45,354 nt of DNA from CAKRJP01 sp963634745 (lineage in GTDB: Bacteria; Bacillota; Clostridia; Lachnospirales; Lachnospiraceae). The stretch lies in the NCBI GenBank assembly GCA_963634745.1, contig CAVHCX010000024.1:1-45354 (forward strand). Direction: 5' to 3'. A program made the translations under genes and the position numbers. Below are positions 1 through 6,831 of this stretch, in pieces; the stretch's first letter is position 1; each line of letters begins with the position of its first letter. The notes below the pieces were generated by a model. That model saw only the letters and a list, made by a program, of their open reading frames with translations. It was not told the DNA's origin and searched no databases.

Positions 1-997
1 GTGGACGATAGTTGTTGAAGAATGGAGTATGACGTCCACCTTCGTCTTTTGTTAATACGTAAACCTGAGCTGTAAACTTAGTATGGCAAGTTACAGAACC
101 TGGTTTAACAAGACACTGTCCTCTTTCGATCTCTGTTCTCTGAACACCACGAAGAAGAGCACCGATGTTATCTCCAGCCTGAGCCTCATCAAGAAGCTTA
201 CGGAACATCTCTACACCAGTTACAACAGTCTTCTTAATTTCTTCATGAATACCAACGATTTCTACTTCGTCAGATACGTGAAGTGTACCACGCTCTACTC
301 TACCAGTAGCAACTGTACCACGTCCTGTGATAGAGAATACGTCCTCGATTGGCATAAGGAATGGCTTATCTGTATCACGCTCTGGATCTGGGAAGTAAGA
401 ATCTACAGCATCCATAAGCTCCATGATCTTGTCTCCCCACTCTGAAGAAGGATCCTCAAGAGCCTTAAGAGCTGATCCCTGGATGATCGGAGTGTCATCT
501 CCTGGGAACTCATACTCGTCTAAGAGTTCACGAATCTCCATCTCTACTAACTCGAGAAGTTCTTCGTCATCTACCATATCGCACTTGTTCATGAATACTA
601 CGATGTAAGGTACACCTACCTGACGAGAAAGCAAGATGTGCTCTCTTGTCTGAGCCATAACACCGTCAGTAGCAGCTACTACAAGGATAGCTCCATCCAT
701 CTGAGCAGCACCAGTGATCATGTTCTTAACGTAGTCAGCATGTCCTGGGCAGTCAACGTGTGCATAGTGACGCTTCTCTGTCTCATACTCAACGTGTGCA
801 GTAGAGATAGTGATTCCACGCTCTCTCTCTTCTGGAGCCTTATCGATGTTCTCGAAATCTACAGCTGCGTTTCCTGCTACTCTCTCAGCAAGAGTCTTTG
901 TGATTGCTGCTGTAAGAGTTGTCTTACCGTGGTCAACGTGACCAATTGTACCAATATTACAATGCGGTTTTGTTCTTTCAAATTTAGCCTTTGCCAT
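1..997 (-). CDS. tuf: Elongation factor Tu, 5' part (C-terminus off the left edge)
   Basis: EF-Tu delivers aminoacyl-tRNA to the ribosomal A site in a GTP-dependent way in the cytoplasm. About 332 codons lie in the window, so roughly the last 60-65 residues (end of domain 3) are missing. The protein starts MAKAKFERTKPHCNIGTIG and shows the G1 loop GHVDHGKT (about residues 19-26), the switch motif RGITI, the G3 motif DCPGHADY and the G4 motif NKCD. Domain 2 follows with GRGTVATGRVERG. The ATG is preceded by AAGGAGG at normal spacing. It is the last visible gene of the rpsL-rpsG-fusA-tuf operon, 117 bases after fusA. That gap holds a promoter-like sequence and a short GCCC/GGGC palindrome at 1021-1033. 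The assignment is certain; only the 3' end is unknown. Confidence 0.98.
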   Translation of the reverse strand, partial: MAKAKFERTKPHCNIGTIGHVDHGKTTLTAAITKTLAERVAGNAAVDFENIDKAPEERERGITISTAHVEYETEKRHYAHVDCPGHADYVKNMITGAAQMDGAILVVAATDGVMAQTREHILLSRQVGVPYIVVFMNKCDMVDDEELLELVEMEIRELLDEYEFPGDDTPIIQGSALKALEDPSSEWGDKIMELMDAVDSYFPDPERDTDKPFLMPIEDVFSITGRGTVATGRVERGTLHVSDEVEIVGIHEEIKKTVVTGVEMFRKLLDEAQAGDNIGALLRGVQRTEIERGQCLVKPGSVTCHTKFTAQVYVLTKDEGGRHTPFFNNYRP

Positions 998-1069
998 TTT
1001 GAATATCCTCCTTAAATGTGTGCCCTATGGGCAAATAAAATTATTAACATTTATCCTGACATATTTTTG

Positions 1070-1099
1070 ATTATATTTCAAAAGAGTCAGTTTTTCAAG
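1070..1099 (-). promoter_or_regulatory. Probable internal promoter for tuf
   Basis: On the minus strand, TTGAAA (1094-1099) is followed after 18 bases by TATAAT (1070-1075), inside the fusA-tuf gap. The -10 box is a perfect consensus and the -35 box matches at five positions. A start near 1063 would give a leader of about 65 bases containing a small TGCCC-TAT-GGGCA hairpin. This fits the extra EF-Tu transcription commonly needed relative to EF-G, but it is inferred from sequence only. Confidence 0.6.
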
Positions 1100-1114
1100 C
1101 CTTTTTATAGCTTA

Positions 1115-3232
1115 TTAGGCATTTTTGTTGGACAATACTTTTTCCTGAACAGACTTCGGTACCGGCTCATATTTCTCGAAGAACATTGAGTAGTTACCAC
1201 GTCCCTGTGTTCTGGAACGTAAGTCTGTAGAGTATCCAAACATTTCTGACAATGGTACATAACCACGAACGATCTTACCACCGCCAAGGTCATCCATACC
1301 TTCGATACGTCCACGACGTGAGTTGATATCACCGATAACATCTCCCATGTACTCTTCCGGCATAGTAACCTCAACCTTCATGATTGGCTCAAGAAGTACA
1401 GGAGCTGACTGCTTCATAGCATCCTTGAATGCTAAAGATCCAGCGATGTGGAAAGCCATCTCACTTGAATCGACTTCATGGTAAGAACCATCATAAACGT
1501 TTGCCTTAACACCAACAACCGGGAATCCTCCAAGGATACCGGACTGCATAGCTTCTTCAATACCTTCACCAATCTTTGGAATGTATTCCTTCGGAATTGC
1601 TCCTCCGACTACGGTAGACTCAAACTTGAATACTTCCTCGCCGTTAACATCCATTGGCTCAAATTTAACTTTACAGTGTCCGTACTGTCCACGTCCACCT
1701 GACTGTTTTGCATACTTGCTATCAACATCAACAGCCTTTGTAAATGCTTCCTTGTATGCAACCTGAGGTGCACCAACGTTAGCCTCTACCTTGAACTCAC
1801 GAAGAAGACGATCTACGATAATCTCCAAGTGAAGCTCACCCATTCCGGCGATGATTGTCTGTCCTGTTTCCTGATCAGTATGAGCACGGAAGGTAGGATC
1901 TTCTTCAGCAAGCTTAGCAAGTGACTCACCAAGTTTACCCTGAGAAGCCTTAGTCTTAGGCTCAATAGCCAGCTCGATAACCGGCTCTGGGAATTCCATG
2001 GACTCTAAGATAACCGGATGCTGCTCGTCACAGATTGTATCACCTGTTGTAGTGAACTTAAATCCGATTGCTGCAGCGATATCTCCGGAGTAAACCTTTG
2101 AAAGTTCTTCTCTCTTATTCGCATGCATCTGAAGGATACGTCCTACACGCTCCTTCTTTCCCTTTGTTGCATTCAATACGTAAGATCCGGAATTCATAGT
2201 ACCAGAGTAAACTCTGAAGTAAGCAAGCTTACCTACGAATGGATCAGTCATGATCTTAAATGCAAGAGCTGAGAAAGGCTCTTCATCTGAAGAATGTCTT
2301 ACGACATCATTTCCATCCTCGTCAACACCCTGAATCGGTGGGATATCAACCGGTGATGGCATATACTCAAGAATTGCATCAAGGAGCTTCTGTACACCCT
2401 TGTTTCTGTAAGCTGATCCACAGCAAACAGGAACTGCTGTACACTCGCAAGTTGCCTTTCTAAGTGCTTTCTTCATATCATCTACAGCAGGCTCTTCACC
2501 CTCTAAGTAGATCATCATCAAATCATCATCAAGATCGCAGATCTTCTCTACCATCTCTGTATGATAAAGCTCAGCATCATCCTTCATATCATCCGGAATC
2601 TCAACGATAGAGATATCATCTCCCTTGTCATCGTTGTAGATGTAAGCTCTCATCTCCATAAGGTCAATGATTCCCTTGAAATCATCTTCCTTACCGATTG
2701 GAAGCTGAAGAACGATTGCATTCTTACCAAGTCTTGTCTTGATCTGCTCTACAGCATTGTAGAAGTCAGCTCCAAGGATATCCATCTTGTTGATGAATGC
2801 CATTCTTGGTACGTTGTATGTATCAGCCTGACGCCATACATTCTCTGACTGCGGCTCAACACCACCCTTTGCACAGAACACACCAACAGCTCCGTCAAGT
2901 ACACGAAGGGAACGCTCTACCTCTACGGTAAAGTCAACGTGTCCCGGAGTATCGATGATGTTGATACGATGCTCCTGTGCTCCGGCTTTTGGCTTACAAT
3001 CCTCTTCCAAAGTCCAGTGGCATGTTGTAGCAGCGGAAGTAATTGTGATACCTCTTTCCTGCTCCTGCTCCATCCAGTCCATGGTAGCAGTACCTTCATG
3101 AGTATCACCAATCTTATAATTTACACCAGTATAATAAAGGATACGCTCTGTCAATGTGGTCTTACCAGCATCGATATGAGCCATAATACCAATATTTCTG
3201 GTTCTCTCTAATGGGTATTCTCTTCCAGCCAT
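1115..3232 (-). CDS. fusA: Elongation factor G
   Basis: EF-G is the GTPase that drives ribosomal translocation and, with RRF, ribosome recycling. The 705-residue length is usual for the family. The N-terminal G domain shows AHIDAGKTT (about residues 18-26), the RGITI switch, DTPGHVDF and NKMD. Domain II contains the FRVYSG segment, and the C-terminal domains include the SGGRGQYGH stretch of domain IV and the GYSTDLRS-type end of domain V. The ATG follows AGGAGGCAATA. It lies 18 bases after rpsG in the str operon. Nothing is unusual in the protein. Confidence 0.98.
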   Translation of the reverse strand: MAGREYPLERTRNIGIMAHIDAGKTTLTERILYYTGVNYKIGDTHEGTATMDWMEQEQERGITITSAATTCHWTLEEDCKPKAGAQEHRINIIDTPGHVDFTVEVERSLRVLDGAVGVFCAKGGVEPQSENVWRQADTYNVPRMAFINKMDILGADFYNAVEQIKTRLGKNAIVLQLPIGKEDDFKGIIDLMEMRAYIYNDDKGDDISIVEIPDDMKDDAELYHTEMVEKICDLDDDLMMIYLEGEEPAVDDMKKALRKATCECTAVPVCCGSAYRNKGVQKLLDAILEYMPSPVDIPPIQGVDEDGNDVVRHSSDEEPFSALAFKIMTDPFVGKLAYFRVYSGTMNSGSYVLNATKGKKERVGRILQMHANKREELSKVYSGDIAAAIGFKFTTTGDTICDEQHPVILESMEFPEPVIELAIEPKTKASQGKLGESLAKLAEEDPTFRAHTDQETGQTIIAGMGELHLEIIVDRLLREFKVEANVGAPQVAYKEAFTKAVDVDSKYAKQSGGRGQYGHCKVKFEPMDVNGEEVFKFESTVVGGAIPKEYIPKIGEGIEEAMQSGILGGFPVVGVKANVYDGSYHEVDSSEMAFHIAGSLAFKDAMKQSAPVLLEPIMKVEVTMPEEYMGDVIGDINSRRGRIEGMDDLGGGKIVRGYVPLSEMFGYSTDLRSRTQGRGNYSMFFEKYEPVPKSVQEKVLSNKNA

Positions 3233-3250
3233 TATTGCCTCCTAAATAAA

Positions 3251-3721
3251 TTAGAAACGATAGTGAGCAAATGCCTTATTTGCCTCAGCCATCTTATGCA
3301 TATCTTCTTTTCTCTTAACAGATGCACCAGTGTTGTTTGCTGCATCCATGATCTCGTTAGCCAATCTTTCCTTCATGGTCTTCTCGCCTCTTGCACGAGA
3401 AAATGTTGTAAGCCAACGAAGTCCAAGAGCCTGTCTTCTGTCTGGTCTAACTTCGATAGGCACCTGGTATGTTGCTCCACCGATACGTCTTGCCTTAACC
3501 TCGAGTACTGGCATGATGTTGTTCATAGCCTCCTCAAAAACTTCAAGTGCTGGCTTCTCGGTCTTCTCTGCAACCTGTTCAAATGCGCCATATACGATCT
3601 TCTGTGCTACACCTTTCTTACCATCAAGCATAATGTTGTTGATAAGCTTAGTAACCACTTTGTTGTTGTATAATGGATCCGCTAATACGTCTCTTTTTTG
3701 AGTATGTCCTTTACGTGGCAC
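3251..3721 (-). CDS. rpsG: 30S ribosomal protein S7
   Basis: S7 is a primary 16S rRNA-binding protein that nucleates assembly of the 30S head. The 156-residue length and the sequence (MPRKGHTQKRDVLADPLYN, then the KARRIGGATYQVPIEV segment and the SRARGEKTM region) are typical. The start codon is GTG, placed after AAGGAGGGAAGAACC. The 174-base gap from rpsL is AT-rich and shows no gene or clear terminator; S7 translational autoregulation acts in this gap in some bacteria, but I see no specific structure that proves it here. Confidence 0.98.
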   Translation of the reverse strand: MPRKGHTQKRDVLADPLYNNKVVTKLINNIMLDGKKGVAQKIVYGAFEQVAEKTEKPALEVFEEAMNNIMPVLEVKARRIGGATYQVPIEVRPDRRQALGLRWLTTFSRARGEKTMKERLANEIMDAANNTGASVKRKEDMHKMAEANKAFAHYRF

Positions 3722-3895
3722 GGTTCTTCCCTCCTTAATATATTTGTACTTTGCGTACAGATTAATTCATAGGTACTCACATGTGTCTTTCTGATGATAC
3801 AGTGTATTGCCCGGGCATACATTATATATATACCTTGCAACTTACTACATCATAGTTCTGTTCGTGAATAACAGTTCTTAATAGTAGTACTTATC

Positions 3896-4315
3896 TTATT
3901 TTGCGTCTTTTGGTCTCTTAGCGCCGTACTTAGAACGAGCCTGACGTCTCTTTGCAACACCTGCTGTATCAAGTGTTCCACGAACGATATGGTATCTGGT
4001 ACCTGGCAAGTCCTTAACACGACCACCACGGATCAATACAACACTATGCTCCTGAAGGTTGTGTCCTTCTCCCGGGATATAGCTTGTAACTTCGATTCCG
4101 TTAGAAAGACGTACTCTGGCGATCTTTCTAAGCGCTGAGTTAGGCTTCTTAGGGGTAGCTGTCTTAACTGCTGTACATACACCTCTCTTCTGTGGTGCAG
4201 ATACGTTTGTAGACTTCTTCTTCAATGAGTTGAATCCCTTCTGAAGTGCTGGTGCTGTAGACTTCTTTACAGATGTCTGACGACCTTTCTTTACTAACTG
4301 ATTAAATGTTGGCAT
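3896..4315 (-). CDS. rpsL: 30S ribosomal protein S12
   Basis: S12 lines the decoding centre and is the classic site of streptomycin-resistance mutations. The 139-residue protein begins MPTFNQLVKKGRQ and contains TPKKPNSALRKIARVRL (the Lys in TPKKPNS is the usual wild-type residue) and GEGHNLQEHSVVLIRGGRVKD. The ATG follows AGGAGGTGAAACGAA. It is the first gene of the str operon and has a strong promoter about 100 bases upstream. Confidence 0.98.
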   Translation of the reverse strand: MPTFNQLVKKGRQTSVKKSTAPALQKGFNSLKKKSTNVSAPQKRGVCTAVKTATPKKPNSALRKIARVRLSNGIEVTSYIPGEGHNLQEHSVVLIRGGRVKDLPGTRYHIVRGTLDTAGVAKRRQARSKYGAKRPKDAK

Positions 4316-4384
4316 TTCGTTTCACCTCCTATGATAGTAATAAGTTGCTTGTCATTCTTTGACATTGCGTTTATAAAAAAGCAC

Positions 4385-4460
4385 ACAAAAAGAGAATGCC
4401 TTTTTACAGCACGCTAGATAATAGTATTACTAATTTATCCCGTTGTCAAGGCATTCTCTT
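4385..4460 (-). terminator. Terminator-like inverted repeat after the M24 peptidase, with a long loop
   Basis: A perfect 13-base inverted repeat (AAGAGAATGCCTT at 4390-4402 and its complement at 4448-4460) is separated by 45 bases. On the minus strand the second arm runs into TTTTT, as expected of an intrinsic terminator for the peptidase transcript. The loop contains the str promoter, so transcripts that start there lack the first arm and cannot form the hairpin. The loop is longer than usual for a terminator. Confidence 0.6.
4421..4449 (-). promoter_or_regulatory. str operon (rpsL) promoter
   Basis: Minus strand: TTGACA (4444-4449), a 17-base spacer and TACTAT (4421-4426). The -35 box is a perfect consensus. 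The expected start is near 4414, about 100 bases upstream of rpsL. The -35 box overlaps the 5' arm of the terminator-like inverted repeat, so the promoter is nested within the upstream gene's terminator. Confidence 0.85.
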
Positions 4461-4492
4461 AGATTTTTTTATAAGTATTCTCTTAGATTTTT
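4453..4492. repeat. 16-base direct repeat at the end of the M24 peptidase gene
   Basis: ATTCTCTTAGATTTTT occurs at 4453-4468 and again at 4477-4492, an offset of 24 bases. The second copy reaches into the peptidase stop codon. It looks like a small duplication of part of the terminator arm. Confidence 0.8.
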
Positions 4493-5576
4493 ATTCTTCC
4501 GGAACTACGATAATGTCTTTTGTAAAGTGGTTGAGCACCTCACATCCGTCCTCGGTAATGATTACTAAGTCTTCGATACGAACTCCCAGGCCTTCTTCCG
4601 GCAGATAAATTCCAGGCTCTACAGAGAAGCACTGGCCTACCTGGATAATATCTTCATTTACAGAAGATACATCACCGAACTCGTGATCTTCCAGTCCGAT
4701 GGAGTGTCCGGTACGGTGGGTGAAATATTTTCCATATCCCTTCTCTTCGATATAATTTCTTGCTGCCAGATCCACGTCGCACATTCTGTTTCCCGGCTTT
4801 GCTGCTGCGATTCCTCTAAGATTTGCTTCTAATACAATATTGTAAATCTCTTTGGCTCTATCGGAAACTTCTCCGATAAATACTGTTCTTGTCATATCGG
4901 AAGCATAGTTGTCTTTAAATCCTCCGATATCCAAAATCACGCAGTCTCCTCTTTTTCCCTTAGAGTCATCCGTTACATGATGAGGATCTGCTGCCCCCTT
5001 TGCATAGGCAGTAATAGGATCAAAGGATACGTCCTCGCAGCCATGCTTCTTATAAATATCTCTGCAGATCTGATTTAACTCTTTCTCTGTATAGCCTTTG
5101 CCTACATAAGGAATCAATTCTTCCATTACCTGGTCGTTGATGAGAGAAGACTTTCTCATAAGTTCCTGCTCTCCCTCGTCCTTGACCATACGAATATAAT
5201 CAACAATAGGGGAAGCGTTGACAAATTTGCTGCCTCCGCCTAATTCCTGAAGACGAATTAAAAATCTTGCCGGCCATGTCTTGTCGATTCCCATCACCTT
5301 GTCCTTGTCGACAAATTTGCTAAGGATCTCTACTCCATCCTGAACATCATTATACCAAACAAGCTCTACTCCCAAATCTTTTTCCTGCGGGAAGAGTTCA
5401 TTGATTACTAGTTTGTGATTTCCATTTACATTTAAATACAAGGCAAGTAATCTCTCTCCCGGAATAATCCACTTTCCTGTAAGATAGAAGATTGCCACCG
5501 GATCAGAAATAATCATCTGTGGAATCTCATGTTCTTCCATTGACTTTAATACTCTTGATACTTTGTTTTGATCCAT
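4491..5576 (-). CDS. Xaa-Pro dipeptidase/aminopeptidase, M24 family
   Basis: A cytoplasmic metallopeptidase expected to remove N-terminal residues linked to proline. The N-terminal creatinase-like domain (about residues 1-130) precedes the M24 pita-bread domain. All five metal ligands of the family can be placed: Asp216 (LDIGGFKDN), Asp227 (ASDMTRTV), His291 (HRTGHSIGLEDHEFG), Glu320 (SVEPGIYLP) and Glu335 (VRIED). I chose the ATG at 5576 (361 residues, MDQNKVSRVL). An ATG ten codons upstream at 5606 is open but lies in an inverted-repeat arm and has a poorer RBS. The gene is monocistronic between its own promoter and a terminator, and separates the iron module from the str operon. Confidence 0.93.
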   Translation of the reverse strand: MDQNKVSRVLKSMEEHEIPQMIISDPVAIFYLTGKWIIPGERLLALYLNVNGNHKLVINELFPQEKDLGVELVWYNDVQDGVEILSKFVDKDKVMGIDKTWPARFLIRLQELGGGSKFVNASPIVDYIRMVKDEGEQELMRKSSLINDQVMEELIPYVGKGYTEKELNQICRDIYKKHGCEDVSFDPITAYAKGAADPHHVTDDSKGKRGDCVILDIGGFKDNYASDMTRTVFIGEVSDRAKEIYNIVLEANLRGIAAAKPGNRMCDVDLAARNYIEEKGYGKYFTHRTGHSIGLEDHEFGDVSSVNEDIIQVGQCFSVEPGIYLPEEGLGVRIEDLVIITEDGCEVLNHFTKDIIVVPEE

Positions 5577-5600
5577 ATTATTTCCCAGCCTTTCTTTATA

Positions 5601-5642
5601 GGACATCCCTACCCCAATTTTTACTTTTACGAATGGATGTCC
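5601..5642 (-). other. Inverted repeat in the M24 peptidase leader
   Basis: GGACATCC at 5601-5608 pairs with GGATGTCC at 5635-5642 (8 bp, 26-base loop). It falls in the 5' leader between the promoter and the chosen start, and one arm covers the alternative upstream ATG. It may be a leader hairpin; no ligand-binding motif was recognised. Confidence 0.4.
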
Positions 5643-5658
5643 CTTTTTTCTATGTCAA

Positions 5659-5687
5659 ATTATAGGCCGGCCTTTTTCTAAAGTCAA
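5659..5687 (-). promoter_or_regulatory. Promoter of the M24 peptidase
   Basis: Minus strand TTGACT (5682-5687), 17-base spacer, TATAAT (5659-5664). The -10 box is a perfect consensus and the -35 box has one mismatch. The expected start is near 5652, about 75 bases upstream of the chosen ATG. Confidence 0.85.
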
Positions 5688-5716
5688 CGTAAGATAAGAC
5701 AATGTTTTAACATTCT

Positions 5717-5893
5717 TTATCTATTGGTTTTTTTATTTTTTGCACTGCCGCATCCCTCGGAACAAGTAGAACAATTGCATCCACATCCCTGTGACTTTGA
5801 AGGATCCTTGCCATCTCCCTGGCCTAAACTTTTTAGTGAAAAATAAGCCACCAGGCCTAAAATAATTACAACAGCTAAAATCAGTAGTTTCAC
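5717..5893 (-). CDS. FeoB-associated-type Cys-rich membrane mini-protein
   Basis: A 58-residue protein with one N-terminal membrane helix (LLILAVVIILGLVAYF), a short charged linker and a Cys-rich tail with the pattern CGCNCSTCSEGC before a basic end. This matches the small FeoB-associated Cys-rich membrane proteins found next to feoB in many clostridia; their exact role is not established, with metal handling at the membrane a reasonable guess. I chose a GTG start at 5893 because AGGAGG lies 8 bases upstream; an ATG ten codons earlier (5923) is open but would place that RBS inside the gene. It follows a terminator, so it may be transcribed separately from the feo genes. Confidence 0.75.
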   Translation of the reverse strand: MKLLILAVVIILGLVAYFSLKSLGQGDGKDPSKSQGCGCNCSTCSEGCGSAKNKKTNR

Positions 5894-5939
5894 GCTCTCC
5901 ACCTCCTGTATATAAATCTGCATTTATATAGTATACAAC

Positions 5940-5982
5940 AAAATCCGCCAAAAGCATCTGTAAAATGTTTCTGACGGATTTT
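5940..5982 (-). terminator. Intrinsic terminator after the HMA protein
   Basis: On the minus strand AAAATCCGTC (5973-5982) pairs with GGCGGATTTT (5940-5949), nine Watson-Crick pairs plus one wobble, with further AGAA/TTTT and CAT/ATG pairing inside. A T-rich tail follows. It lies 28 bases after the stop of the HMA gene and marks the end of the feo transcript. Confidence 0.75.
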
Positions 5983-6010
5983 TCTTTATGTTTTTCTTCA
6001 AAAAAATTTT

Positions 6011-6376
6011 CTAAGAAATTCCCAGGACCTCATAGCCGGCTTCTTTCACTGCCTGTTTGAGATCGGAAGTGTTGATTTGTCGGTCGTAGGATACTTCCGC
6101 GCATTTGTCCTTGAGGTTGACATGGGCAACCACCCCATCCAGAGCATTCAAGGATTCTGTCACCTTGGCCGCACAGTGCTCGCAGGTCATTCCGGAAATT
6201 TTGATCGTTTTTCTTCCTATTACAGGGCCATCCAAAAATTTTGTCTTGGCCTTCTTAGGACTGCTTCCGGAGCCACCGCCACAGCAAGCCCCTTCCCCCT
6301 TAAAATGTTTGATGGCACTTTTCCCGGCAAGGACCATCAAAATAATTATAATTAATACAACGATAATATTTGCCAT
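6011..6376 (-). CDS. Membrane-anchored heavy-metal-associated (HMA) domain protein
   Basis: A 121-residue protein with an N-terminal membrane helix (about residues 3-18), a short segment with a Cys pair (ACCGGG, about 30-35), a basic linker and a C-terminal HMA fold (about 56-121) carrying the metal motif GMTCEHC (Cys65, Cys68). HMA domains bind Cu(I) and other soft metals and pass them between proteins. The membrane anchor plus Cys pair resembles the FeoB-associated mini-proteins beside it, as if the HMA domain were fused to one of them. It sits 29 bases after the 45-residue ORF, in the same operon-like run. The cognate metal cannot be read from sequence. Confidence 0.85.
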   Translation of the reverse strand: MANIIVVLIIIILMVLAGKSAIKHFKGEGACCGGGSGSSPKKAKTKFLDGPVIGRKTIKISGMTCEHCAAKVTESLNALDGVVAHVNLKDKCAEVSYDRQINTSDLKQAVKEAGYEVLGIS

Positions 6377-6405
6377 AGTATTTTCTCTTTAAACTTTCTT
6401 TTGTG

Positions 6406-6543
6406 CTATTCGTCTATATGCTCTTTTCTTTTTGCCTTCCAGGCCTTGATCCAAAGATAGAGCTGATAAATAGATGCTCCTACAATATAGATTACCAAGA
6501 ATAATCCAAATGCGTAGAACATTGAACTTGTTGAGTTTCCCAT
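6406..6543 (-). CDS. Small single-pass membrane protein, 45 residues, function unknown
   Basis: A short ORF starting MGNSTSSMFYAFGLFLVIYI, with one membrane helix (about residues 9-32) and a basic tail ending KAKRKEHIDE. AGGCGGAG lies just upstream of the ATG. It fits tightly between its neighbours (26 bases after the Cys-rich mini-protein, 29 before the HMA gene), which supports it being a real gene. It has no Cys residues. I do not recognise a family; by position it would belong to the FeoB membrane assembly. Confidence 0.65.
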   Translation of the reverse strand: MGNSTSSMFYAFGLFLVIYIVGASIYQLYLWIKAWKAKRKEHIDE

Positions 6544-6569
6544 ATTATCTCCGCCTTTCTATGCGATAT

Positions 6570-6743
6570 CTACTTCTTTTTGGGTGGTGGGCAAGACTTA
6601 CATCCGCTGCAAGAACCGCCGCAGCTACCACTGCAACCGGCACATCCGGGGCTCTTACCTTCCTTCCAGTTTTTAATCATTTTTCGAATCAAATAAATAC
6701 AATATGCTGCAATCAAGGCTATGATTATTACATTTGCTATCAT
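6570..6743 (-). CDS. FeoB-associated Cys-rich membrane mini-protein
   Basis: A 57-residue protein with an N-terminal membrane helix (IANVIIIALIAAYCIYLI), a basic stretch (RKMIKNWKEGK) and a Cys-rich tail with seven Cys in a CAGC-SGSC-GGSC-SGC-KSC arrangement, ending PPPKKK. This is the layout of the FeoB-associated Cys-rich membrane family. I chose the ATG at 6743; in-frame GTG and TTG codons lie three and four codons upstream, close to an AAGGA, so the start could be slightly longer. It follows feoB but lies beyond a terminator-like hairpin, so its level may depend on read-through. Confidence 0.82.
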   Translation of the reverse strand: MIANVIIIALIAAYCIYLIRKMIKNWKEGKSPGCAGCSGSCGGSCSGCKSCPPPKKK

Positions 6744-6768
6744 TATCCTCACCAATCCTTCACAATAA

Positions 6769-6800
6769 GCAAAAAGCCAGATGTAAAATACATCCGGCTT
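6769..6800 (-). terminator. Terminator between feoB and the downstream mini-proteins
   Basis: A 12-base stem (minus strand AAGCCGGATGTA at 6789-6800 with TACATCTGGCTT at 6774-6785, one mismatch), a 3-base loop and a TTTTTGC tail, starting about 30 bases after the feoB stop. It is a good intrinsic terminator. As no strong promoter is visible after it, the downstream small genes are probably fed by partial read-through. Confidence 0.78.
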
Positions 6801-6831
6801 CCTGCAAATTATTTTCTAAGTATACTTTTAT

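Noticed and set aside
83..1015. Several plus-strand ORFs over the first kilobase
   Set aside because: They are antisense to tuf, whose minus-strand frame is fully conserved to the window edge.
5733..5957. Alternative 74-codon minus-strand ORF over the Cys-rich mini-protein
   Set aside because: It is a shifted frame of the mini-protein gene; the chosen frame has the RBS, membrane helix and Cys motif.
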